From NCBI GenBank assembly GCA_020860865.1, contig JAJBTL010000331.1:1-12911 (forward strand): DNA of 12,911 nucleotides, read 5' to 3'. The notes beneath the pieces were generated by a model that searched no databases, was not told where the DNA came from, and worked only from the letters and a program-made list of their open reading frames with translations. Made by a program: the position numbers and the translations under genes. This DNA comes from Planctomycetota bacterium (GTDB lineage Bacteria; Planctomycetota; SZUA-567). Shown piece after piece: positions 1 to 6,448 of the stretch. The number at the start of each line of letters is the position of its first letter. The stretch's first letter is position 1.

Positions 1-580
1 CCGGCGGCAGGTACGGCCCGTCGCAACTGCGGACGCTGCCGTCGAAACACAACACATTGGTCCGGCGGTGGCCGTGGTTGGCGCTGTTCCGGCGCGGGCC
101 GTCCGGAAGCGTCGGGTCCGACTTGTCCGCCACCACCACCTTGTTTGGAACATCCGTTGGATAAAGATGTCCGGTCATGCCGTAGGACAGTTGCCCGGGC
201 GAGGTGAAGTCCTCGCCGACGGCCGGCGGCGGTTCGAGGTGCCGGTCGGCCGGACAACGGAACACGTTGACGTCCTTTATAACGCCCCGGCCCTTGTCCC
301 ACAACGCGTTCAGGCCCGGCTCGACCGCGTAGAGGTTGCCGCGAAGCGGTTCGCCGGTGTCCGAGTTGCAGAAGCCGGACATGCCGCGGCCCGGCGGCAG
401 GGCGTAATCGTGGGCCAGGGACCACTCCCGCATGGCGACGCCGATTTGCCTCAGGTTTTCCAGGCAGGCGAGGCGGTCCGAGTTGTCCCGGATGCGGGTC
501 GCCATCGGAACGGCAATGCCGACAGCGGCCAGTATCGCCATGACCAGAACGGCTATTTCCAGAACATTCGGCTTCCACAT
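1..580 (-). CDS. Type IV pilin-like / pseudopilin protein with H-Xn-DG motif (3' end cut by window)
   Basis: I translated this by eye because the frame runs off the left edge; about 193 residues are visible. The protein starts MWKPNVLEIAVLVMAILAAV, one hydrophobic N-terminal helix (about residues 6-25) with the Glu of pilin helices (E8) but Lys where the prepilin-peptidase Gly would be. After the helix comes a charged stretch (ATRIRDNSDRLACLENLRQI) like the alpha-1 helix of pseudopilins. Near the visible end is NHGHRRTNVLCFDGSV, which resembles the H-X9-DG signature of the large prepilin-like families of Planctomycetes and Lentisphaerae, here with ten residues between His and Asp-Gly. It is probably anchored in the inner membrane with a periplasmic globular domain. 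An in-frame TAA two codons upstream makes ATG 580 the first possible ATG, but no good Shine-Dalgarno sequence precedes it. The substrate is unknown. It could instead be a standalone membrane-anchored protein that no longer enters a pilus. Confidence 0.75.
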   Translation of the reverse strand, partial: MWKPNVLEIAVLVMAILAAVGIAVPMATRIRDNSDRLACLENLRQIGVAMREWSLAHDYALPPGRGMSGFCNSDTGEPLRGNLYAVEPGLNALWDKGRGVIKDVNVFRCPADRHLEPPPAVGEDFTSPGQLSYGMTGHLYPTDVPNKVVVADKSDPTLPDGPRRNSANHGHRRTNVLCFDGSVRSCDGPYLPP

Positions 581-633
581 GGGACGTTATACCAGTTCAC
601 GTTTGAATTTCAGGACACGCCAATCCCGATCCC

Positions 634-684
634 GAAGCGCGCAAGAAGGGTATGGGATTGAAAGCGGGATTTCAAGCGCGCTTC
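634..684 (-). promoter_or_regulatory. Nested hairpin in the presumed 5' leader of the pilin-like gene
   Basis: GAAGCGCGC (634-642) pairs perfectly with GCGCGCTTC (676-684). Directly inside the right arm, TTGAAA (658-663) pairs with TTTCAA (670-675) around a 6-nt loop. If transcription of the pilin-like gene starts just below the minus-strand TATAAT at 739-744, this folds in its leader about 50-100 nt before the start codon. A role is inferred; a palindromic protein-binding site is equally possible. Confidence 0.35.
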
Positions 685-738
685 AGTCTATCCTCGCCGG
701 CCGCGCCATCCTTACCGGACCGGCGCATTCCGCGTCCA

Positions 739-744
739 TTATAC
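739..744 (-). promoter_or_regulatory. Candidate -10 box for the pilin-like gene
   Basis: The minus strand reads TATAAT here, within TTGTATAATGG. I see no convincing -35 hexamer at 16-18 bp. It faces the pilin-like gene and would give a leader of about 150 nt. Confidence 0.3.
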
Positions 745-799
745 AAATTGGGTTCGGCAAGGCCATGAGAATCCTGTTTCTCTTTCCCCGGCCAATCCG

Positions 800-805
800 T
801 ATAAT
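800..805 (+). promoter_or_regulatory. Candidate -10 box for the EIIA-rhomboid-aminotransferase operon
   Basis: A perfect TATAAT stands in CCGTATAATCGG, about 90 bp before the EIIA start. The sequence 17 bp upstream (around 777-782, TTTCTC) is a poor -35. It is the only consensus -10 facing this operon in the spacer. Confidence 0.35.
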
Positions 806-863
806 CGGACCTCTACAACCGCGCCACTGCCCCAGGCGGGGCGGCGGCGATCATTTGTGACGA

Positions 864-883
864 ATTGCATTGGTTGATGCAAT
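864..883 (+). promoter_or_regulatory. 7-bp inverted repeat abutting the EIIA ribosome binding site
   Basis: ATTGCAT (864-870) and ATGCAAT (877-883) are perfect inverted copies around TGGTTG. The repeat ends one base before the AAGGAA ribosome binding site (885-890) of the gene starting at 897. As RNA it would make a stem-loop touching the ribosome site; as DNA it would be a small operator. Which applies cannot be read from the sequence. Confidence 0.4.
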
Positions 884-896
884 CAAGGAAACGAAA

Positions 897-1346
897 ATGT
901 CTGAATTCAGCAAATACCTCGCCCAGGACCGCGTCAGGGTACTGGACGTCAAAAACAAGCGCCAGGCCATTGACGGCACCCTGGATCTCCTGAAGGATTC
1001 CCCGAACATCTCGGACCTGTCCCGGGTCGCCGCCGGCATCTGGCAGCGGGAGGAAGCCCTCGCCACCGGCCTCGGCCTCGGCATCGGCGCGCCGCACGTC
1101 CGGTCCTCGGCCGTACGGTACCCGACCGCCGCCCTCTCCGTTCTGAAACGGGGCGTCGAATACGGCTCCCTGGACGCGAACCCGGTGCGCCTCATTCTCC
1201 TTGTCGCCATGCCGGAAGACAGCCAGGCCGAGTGGCTCCGCTACCTGGCCCGGGCCTCCGCCATCTTCCGGGACGACGCCATGCGCACCAAGCTGTTCAA
1301 CTGCACCACCTCCGAGGGGCTGTGGAATCTCGTCAAGGAGCACTGA
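897..1346 (+). CDS. PTS EIIA type-2 domain protein (fructose/mannitol/PtsN family)
   Basis: This 149-residue single-domain protein matches the EIIA-2 fold in length and motif. The stretch REEALATGLGLGIGAPHVRS (residues 51-70) is the family signature, and His67 is the residue that accepts phosphate from HPr or NPr. There is no membrane EIIB or EIIC partner nearby, so a regulatory PtsN-like role, or a shared EIIA, is more likely than dedicated sugar uptake; this is inference. ATG 897 is chosen over the TTG at 870 because AAGGAA lies 6 nt before it and the family normally starts close to this point. The stop codon overlaps the start of the rhomboid gene (TGATG), so the two are translationally coupled. 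The family assignment is firm but the physiological substrate is not known. Confidence 0.88.
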   Translation: MSEFSKYLAQDRVRVLDVKNKRQAIDGTLDLLKDSPNISDLSRVAAGIWQREEALATGLGLGIGAPHVRSSAVRYPTAALSVLKRGVEYGSLDANPVRLILLVAMPEDSQAEWLRYLARASAIFRDDAMRTKLFNCTTSEGLWNLVKEH

Positions 1347-2302
1347 TGGCAGATTGGTATTTCCGTGGCGGCCCGTCGAAGAACCGGCTCCAGACCTGCC
1401 CGGGCTGCCGCAACCTGGTCAACCGGGGCGAGGAGTTCTGCCCGTTCTGCGCCAGGCGGCTCAAGGAAAACTCGGGCCTTCGCAGCGTGGTCAAGAAATT
1501 CTTCAACCGCCCCGATTCGATGACCAGGTTCCTCATCGGCATGATAGCGGCGGTGTTTATCCTGCAAATAATCGCCGACTTTTTCCTGCCGGGTAACTAC
1601 CGTCTCGGCGGCGGCTCCGGCCTCTGGTCCATGCTCGCCGCCGACGGCATGACCTACATCCGCATGGGCTCGAACTTCCACGCCCTCGTCGCCAGCCGCC
1701 ACGAATACTGGCGCTGGGTGACGTACTGCTTCCTCCATATCGGCCTTATCCACATCCTGTTCAACTGCTGGGCGTTTCGGGATCTCGGGCGATTGGTCGA
1801 ACACCTCTGGGGACGGCGGCAACTGTTCGCCGTGTTTATCCTCACCGGCATCGGCGGAGGGTTCCTCTCTTTCGCCTGGAACATGTTCCTCCATTCGCCG
1901 AAGAACTCCGCCGGTGCCTCCGGCGCCATCTGCGGCGTTCTCGGCCTGCTCCTTGGCGCCTATTACCGGAACAAATACCACGTCGGCGAACGGCTCGGCG
2001 CCCATCTTATCCAGTGGACGGTCTACATCCTCGTCTTCGGCCTGGTGGCGCGGGCGGACAACGGCGCCCATATCGGCGGTCTTGTCGCCGGCGCGGTGCT
2101 CGGCTACTTCCTGCCGCCGACGAGCCATTCCAAGACCCTGAACCGGGACATGAAGATCTGGAACCTGTTGTTCCGCATTTCCGTCGTCCTCCTGGTGGTC
2201 AGTATCGCCTTCGCCGTGGTGTTTTTCCTGCGCGGTCCAGATTTCGCCGCCGGGGTCTTTCTCCAGTCCGTGGGTCAAGGGCTTCGCATGCAGGGTTTAT
2301 AG
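1346..2302 (+). CDS. Rhomboid-family intramembrane serine protease with N-terminal zinc ribbon
   Basis: The 318-residue protein starts with a cytoplasmic zinc ribbon: C18-P-G-C21 and C32-P-F-C35. Hydrophobic segments follow from about residue 61, then the rhomboid core. Visible catalytic features are HILFN (H136 and N140, the HxxxN of TM2), the GASG motif with nucleophile Ser192, and NGAHIGG with catalytic His242. Rhomboids cleave transmembrane segments within the membrane; the substrate here is unknown. A further hydrophobic helix (about 275-296) follows the core, giving a six-plus-one helix pattern. ATG 1346 is chosen because CAAGGAG lies 5 nt upstream and the A overlaps the EIIA stop. An upstream in-frame ATG at 1232 would add 38 residues that merely read EIIA coding sequence in another frame. 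All catalytic residues are present, so it should be active. Confidence 0.9.
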   Translation: MADWYFRGGPSKNRLQTCPGCRNLVNRGEEFCPFCARRLKENSGLRSVVKKFFNRPDSMTRFLIGMIAAVFILQIIADFFLPGNYRLGGGSGLWSMLAADGMTYIRMGSNFHALVASRHEYWRWVTYCFLHIGLIHILFNCWAFRDLGRLVEHLWGRRQLFAVFILTGIGGGFLSFAWNMFLHSPKNSAGASGAICGVLGLLLGAYYRNKYHVGERLGAHLIQWTVYILVFGLVARADNGAHIGGLVAGAVLGYFLPPTSHSKTLNRDMKIWNLLFRISVVLLVVSIAFAVVFFLRGPDFAAGVFLQSVGQGLRMQGL

Positions 2303-2352
2303 CTTCATCATTCCAACCAGCATTTGCAGTAGCTTTACAAGGGGATCAACGC

Positions 2353-3508
2353 ATGTTTTCCACCGCCGACCGGACGAAGGGGATAACCCCCTTCATCGTT
2401 ATGGAGATTCTCGAACGGGCCAAGCAGCTTGAAGCCGAGGGCAAGCGGATAATCCAACTGCAAATAGGCGAGCCCGATTTCGATGCGCCGGCCGTCATCA
2501 AGGACGCCCACGACCAGGCCCTCCGGAACGGCCAGACCCATTATACCCCATCCCTCGGCGATCCGGAATTGAAGGAAGCGCTGTCGGACCATTACAAAAA
2601 ACGCTATGGCGTCAATGTCGCGCCGGAACGGTTTTTTGTCTGTCCCGGATCGTCCATCGGCATGACGATGCTCTTTTCCGCCATCCTGAATCCGGGCGAC
2701 CAGGTCATCATGTCGGACCCGCATTATCCCTGCTACGACAATATGGTGAAGTTCTACGGCGGCATGCCGAAAACGGTGACGGTGCGGGAGGAGGAAGGTT
2801 TTCTCTACCGGCCGGAGGACATCCGCGCCAGCCTTGACGACTCGGTGCGGGCGGTGGTCATCAACTCCCCCGGCCAATCCCACCGGCACCATCCTGGACT
2901 CTGAGCGGCTCCGGGACATCGCCGCCCTCGGCCGCCTCGTCATCTCGGACGAAATTTACCACGGCCTCACCTACGGCGATGAACCCGAACACAGCATTCT
3001 CGAATACACCGACAATGCCGTCGTCGTCTCCGGTTTTTCCAAACTCTTCGCCATGACCGGCTGGCGCCTCGGCTACCTCATTCTGCCGCCGGACAAGGAC
3101 CTGATCCGCACCATGATGGTGCTGACGCAGAACTTCATGATTTCTACCACCGCCGCCGTGCAGAAGGCCGGCGTCGCCGCTCTGAAACATTCCTGGCCGG
3201 AAGTCGAGACAATGCGCCAGACCTACGACAAGCGCCGCAAGGTCCTCCTGGCCGGTCTCCGCCGCCTCGGCCTCGACGTCAAGGTCGAACCGACCGGCGC
3301 CTTTTACATCCTGGCGAATGCCCGGCACCTGTCGCACAATTCCTACGACCTGGCCATGGACATTCTGGAAATTGCCGGCGTCGGCACCGATCCCGGCATC
3401 GACTTCGGCGCCGGAGCGGAGGGCTTTCTCCGGTTTTCCTATGCGAACAGTTTGGAAAATATCGAGGAGGCGTTGGACCGGCTCGGGAAGTATTTGGCGG
3501 CGCGGTAA
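2353..3508 (+). CDS. PLP-dependent class I aminotransferase (AspB/AlaA-like), frameshifted at about 2867-2875
   Basis: Read across a one-base insertion, the gene encodes 384 residues, the usual length for a fold-type I aminotransferase. The first frame runs from ATG 2353 (AAGGGG 8 nt upstream) and breaks after ...VVINSP; the next frame resumes with ANPTGTI, restoring the family's NSPANPTG motif. The first frame alone would stop at 2904. Conserved parts in the joined protein are the N-terminal QIGEPDF (residues 37-43), the PLP-contacting SDEIY (D199, Y202), the Schiff-base Lys230 in VSGFSKLFAMTGWRLGY, and the carboxylate-binding Arg360 in GFLRFSY. Likely substrates are aspartate, alanine or aromatic amino acids with 2-oxoglutarate; I cannot choose. 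It lies 50 nt after the rhomboid gene, so probably the same operon. No other lesion is seen, so either the base is a sequence error or the break is very recent. Confidence 0.85.
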
Positions 3509-3518
3509 AAAACGACTA

Positions 3519-4655
3519 CTAGTGCGTCGGAGGCCGTATCACATCGCGGCCTTCGCATAAGTTAATAAGCCGGCTGAATGCGTAGGTAGTCGGCGTTTGG
3601 CCGCGACCTTCTCTCAGCACGGTGATAATCCCGCCGTCGCGCAGTTTACGTAATATGGAGGCAATAGCCTGGCGTGTAGGTCCAGATGCACCCAAATCGA
3701 TCTGGTTGCTTCTGAAAACTGGCTGATCGAACATCCGGTCCAGTAAAAGAATAGCGTGAGGGGAATGCGTCAACTCAATTACCTCGGTTTTCATCTCCTG
3801 ATAGAGATTCAGGATGGCGCGGGCTTTCTCGGTGTTGATTCCCGCCTGTTCATTTAATCCTCTGAGGAAGAAAAGTACCCATTTATCCCAAGCGCCCTCC
3901 TCAAAGCCCAATGGCCGCAGATGGTTAATGTACTCTTCCTTATTTGCCTCCAACCAACCACTCAGGTAAAACATTGGCCTCTGCAAGATACCTTTTTCGT
4001 AAAGAAAAAGAGGAATTACCATTCTTCCCAGTCGTCCATTGCCATCATTGAATGGGTGGATAATTTCAAATTGCGCGTGAAGGAGTGCGAGTTGGACCAG
4101 ATAGTCCAATTCGTCCGAATGGTAATACTTTTCCCAGTTATCGAGCAACTCGGGCAGGTGTTCCGGTGCCGGCGGGACGAAGGTCGCGTTTTCGATGGGT
4201 GACCCGGCGGCACCAATCCAATTTTGAAAGCGGCGGAACCGTCCACGGTCCTTGTCTGCGCCCCGGACGCTGTTCAGCAGGATTTCGTGTAATCTCCGAA
4301 GAAGATTCAGGTTAAACGGACGGTCGGAAAGTTCGTGCACGGCCGCCCTTAAGGCCTGCCTGTAATTGACGATTTCATATATGTCCTGCTTTTTGGACTC
4401 TTCCAATGGCTCATCACCTGCTTCAAACCGATACACCTCGCCCACGGTTGCTTGCGTTCCCTCGATCTTGGACGAGAGAACCGCTTCTTGAACCGTTAAG
4501 GGCGAAAGCAATATTTCAGGGTTCGGCACACTTTCCAAAACGCCATTATAATTTGCCAGCGACCGATTTGCCTTACTCATCATCGGAATGATGGAAGGCC
4601 AATCAATATCAGGAATGGGTAAAAGCTGAGGGTGAAATGGGTCCATAGTATCCAT
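3519..4655 (-). CDS. fic: Fic family protein (AMPylase-type) with class II inhibitory motif and winged-helix-like C-terminus
   Basis: The 378-residue protein carries the full Fic active site HPFNDGNGRLGR (H200-R211), with catalytic His200. Upstream, SSKIEG (residues 61-66) matches the inhibitory (S/T)xxxE(G/N) helix, with Glu65 as the self-inhibiting residue; its N-terminal position makes this a class II Fic protein like that of Shewanella oneidensis. Such enzymes usually transfer AMP to a hydroxyl of a target protein. The C-terminal region (about 325-365, TRQAIASILRKLRDGGIITV) looks like a winged helix, so DNA binding is plausible. ATG 4655 is preferred over 4712 because the longer start would translate part of the operator repeats; no strong ribosome site is seen at either, and 4646 is also possible. 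The gene is visibly AT-richer than its neighbours, suggesting transfer. No partner antitoxin gene is adjacent. Confidence 0.88.
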   Translation of the reverse strand: MDTMDPFHPQLLPIPDIDWPSIIPMMSKANRSLANYNGVLESVPNPEILLSPLTVQEAVLSSKIEGTQATVGEVYRFEAGDEPLEESKKQDIYEIVNYRQALRAAVHELSDRPFNLNLLRRLHEILLNSVRGADKDRGRFRRFQNWIGAAGSPIENATFVPPAPEHLPELLDNWEKYYHSDELDYLVQLALLHAQFEIIHPFNDGNGRLGRMVIPLFLYEKGILQRPMFYLSGWLEANKEEYINHLRPLGFEEGAWDKWVLFFLRGLNEQAGINTEKARAILNLYQEMKTEVIELTHSPHAILLLDRMFDQPVFRSNQIDLGASGPTRQAIASILRKLRDGGIITVLREGRGQTPTTYAFSRLINLCEGRDVIRPPTH

Positions 4656-4668
4656 TCTACAACGAGCA

Positions 4669-4692
4669 TTGTGTAAAGAATGTTTTACACAA
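4669..4692. promoter_or_regulatory. Candidate operator 1 upstream of fic
   Basis: TTGTGTAAA (4669-4677) and TTTACACAA (4684-4692) form a perfect 9-bp inverted repeat with a 6-bp spacer, 14 bp upstream of the chosen fic start. The geometry suits a dimeric winged-helix regulator. Autoregulation by the Fic protein's own C-terminal domain is an inference. Confidence 0.55.
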
Positions 4693-4700
4693 ACGCTATA

Positions 4701-4730
4701 GTGTAAAGGCAAATTTGAAATGCTTTACAC
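4701..4730. promoter_or_regulatory. Candidate operator 2 upstream of fic
   Basis: GTGTAAAG (4701-4708) and CTTTACAC (4723-4730) repeat the core of operator 1 with a 14-bp spacer. The left GTGTAAA copies of the two operators start 30 bp apart and the right TTTACAC copies 40 bp apart, close to whole helical turns, as for sites bound cooperatively on one DNA face. Confidence 0.5.
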
Positions 4731-4750
4731 AACTCATCGGTGGACTTTGC

Positions 4751-4793
4751 ATTACATTTATAATAAACCGCAAGTAATGGTCTTAAATGTAAT
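4751..4793. repeat. 10-bp perfect inverted repeat in the AT-rich fic-cimA spacer
   Basis: ATTACATTTA (4751-4760) pairs with TAAATGTAAT (4784-4793) across 23 bp. The AT-rich part around 4757-4765 contains TATAAT on the plus strand and TATTAT/TATAAA on the minus strand, so a fic promoter may lie inside the repeat. There is no T-run or GC stem typical of an intrinsic terminator for cimA. Confidence 0.4.
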
Positions 4794-4846
4794 CAGGATT
4801 CAGGTTTTGTGGATTTTATACTTATCATCTTAGTACGCCCCGCAAT

Positions 4847-6448
4847 CTAAGATTTCTTCTTCCGCATGATGAGATACTGAAAACTGTCCACCAGCGCCTG
4901 GCACGAGGCGTGGAGGATGTTGTCGGACACGCCGACCGTTCCCCAGGTGTCGCGGCCGACGCGGGACTGGATGACGACGCGGACGCGGGCTTCGGCGGCG
5001 GCCTGGGCATTGACGATGTGGACACGGTAATCGACGAGGCGGAGGGCGGTGACGAACGGGAAGACCGGGGCCAAGGCCTTCCGGAGCGCCAGGTCCATGG
5101 CCGCCACCGGGCCGTGGCGGGCTTCGGAGACGGTGTGCATTTCCAGATCGCCTATGCGGATTTTCACCGACGATTCCGAAGTCGGGATGCCGGCGATGCG
5201 TTCTTCCGAACTGGCGCGGAACCCGAGAAGGTCGAACGACGGTTCGTACTCGCCGAGAATCTTTTTCACCATGAGGATAAACGAGGCGTCGGCGTTTTTA
5301 AAGGCGTAGCCATCGTTTTCGAGGCGCATGACCTGGACCAGGACTTCTTTGAGGGCATCCGGCCGGTTCTTCAGGGCCGGATAGCGGGCGATGATGCTGG
5401 CGCGGCCGGCCAGTTCGGAAATAAGGATGCGGCGGATGTTACCGACCGCTTCCGGGGAAAACGCTTCGTAGGTCGTGTCGTTCCGGGCCATGGCGGAGAC
5501 GTGGAGGCCGCCCTTGTGGGCAAAGGCGCTGTCGCCGACAAACGGTTGGTGCGACCGGCGCTGGAGGTTGGCGAGTTCGTAGACGAAACGGCTGGTCGTC
5601 GTCAGCCGCTTTAGTTTAGCCGGGCCGATGCAGCGGCGGCCGCAGCGGAGTTCGAGGACCGGGATGACGGCGCAGAGATCGGCGTTGCCGGTGCGTTCGT
5701 CAAAGCCGTTCACGCAGCCCTGGACCAGGCCGGCGCCGGACAGCACCGCTTCCACCGAATTCGCCACCGCCATGCCGCCGTCGTTGTGGCAGTGGACGCC
5801 GATGAGGGTTTTCGGGAACCGGTCCGCCACCGCCTGGACGGCGTCCTTTATTTCGTGGACGAGGGACCCGCCGTTCGTATCGCAGAGGACGACGGCGTCG
5901 GCTCCGGCCCGAATGGCGGCGTCGAGGGCGGCCATGGCAAAGTCGGGGTTGCGGCGGAACGAGTCGAAGAAATGTTCGGCATCGAAAAACACTTCGGGGA
6001 GGCGTTTTTTCAGGTAGGCGATGGACGACCGGATCATGTTGAGATTTTCTTCCGGCGAAACCCGGAGGGCGTCTTTGACGTGGAGGTCCCAGGTCTTCCC
6101 GACAATGCAGGCGGCGTCCGGGCTGGCGGCGAGGATATTTTTCAAATTTTCGTCGCGGCCGGCGGCGATGCCGGCGCGGCGGGTCGACCCGAACGCGACG
6201 AGTTTGGTCCGCTTCAGGCGCTCGTTCCGCATGGCGGTGAAGAAGTCGACGTCCTTCGGGTTGGAGCCGGGCCAGCCGCCTTCGATGTACTGGATGCCGA
6301 GATCGTCCAGGGTGTGGGCGAGGCGGATTTTGTCCTCGAGGGCGAAATTGACCCCTTCCCCCTGCGAACCGTCCCGCAGGGTGGTGTCGTAGATACGGAC
6401 CGGCGAATGTTTCGCGCGGGCGGCGGCGGATTTTCTAGAATCGGTCAT
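4847..6448 (-). CDS. cimA: (R)-citramalate synthase
   Basis: This 533-residue protein is a DRE-TIM metallolyase of the citramalate synthase branch (close to isopropylmalate and homocitrate synthases). It condenses pyruvate with acetyl-CoA to (R)-citramalate, the first step of the threonine-independent isoleucine route. Visible motifs are YDTTLRDGSQGEGV (R25, D26, Q29), the metal-binding GVHCHNDGG (H219, H221, N222, D223) and GFDERTGNADL (248-258). The C-terminal part from about residue 400 fits the LeuA-type allosteric dimer domain, where isoleucine usually binds. Length is normal for the family. The start overlaps the end of the reductase gene by 14 nt and has no clear ribosome site, so translation is probably coupled. 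Homocitrate or isopropylmalate synthase are less likely given the GGWPGSNPKD segment and length. Confidence 0.92.
   Translation of the reverse strand: MTDSRKSAAARAKHSPVRIYDTTLRDGSQGEGVNFALEDKIRLAHTLDDLGIQYIEGGWPGSNPKDVDFFTAMRNERLKRTKLVAFGSTRRAGIAAGRDENLKNILAASPDAACIVGKTWDLHVKDALRVSPEENLNMIRSSIAYLKKRLPEVFFDAEHFFDSFRRNPDFAMAALDAAIRAGADAVVLCDTNGGSLVHEIKDAVQAVADRFPKTLIGVHCHNDGGMAVANSVEAVLSGAGLVQGCVNGFDERTGNADLCAVIPVLELRCGRRCIGPAKLKRLTTTSRFVYELANLQRRSHQPFVGDSAFAHKGGLHVSAMARNDTTYEAFSPEAVGNIRRILISELAGRASIIARYPALKNRPDALKEVLVQVMRLENDGYAFKNADASFILMVKKILGEYEPSFDLLGFRASSEERIAGIPTSESSVKIRIGDLEMHTVSEARHGPVAAMDLALRKALAPVFPFVTALRLVDYRVHIVNAQAAAEARVRVVIQSRVGRDTWGTVGVSDNILHASCQALVDSFQYLIMRKKKS

Larger units (their letters stand above)
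581..896. other. Divergent intergenic region between the pilin-like gene and the EIIA operon
   Basis: This 316-bp spacer separates two genes that point away from each other and has no coding sequence I would accept. It holds a TATAAT box on each strand (739-744 minus, 800-805 plus) and a nested hairpin at 634-684. It also holds a GC-rich hairpin at 829-842 (GCCCC-AGGC-GGGGC) and a 7-bp inverted repeat at 864-883 beside the EIIA ribosome binding site. Short overlapping frames here lack ribosome binding sites and recognisable protein sequence. Confidence 0.6.

Noticed and set aside
68..661. 197-codon plus-strand frame at the left edge
   Set aside because: It is antisense to the pilin-like gene, whose minus-strand frame has a pilin helix and an H-Xn-DG motif.
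1241..2278. 345-codon minus-strand frame across the rhomboid gene
   Set aside because: It is antisense to a gene with intact catalytic motifs; its charged, His/Glu-rich composition is typical of reverse-strand translation.
3529..3554. Hairpin AGGCCG-N10-CGGCCT as a terminator for the aminotransferase operon
   Set aside because: It lies inside the fic coding region, has a short stem and no U-run on either side.
3519..4712. Fic protein starting at 4712
   Set aside because: The extra 19 residues are encoded by the GTGTAAA repeats and resemble no Fic N-terminus; the shorter form matches the family length.
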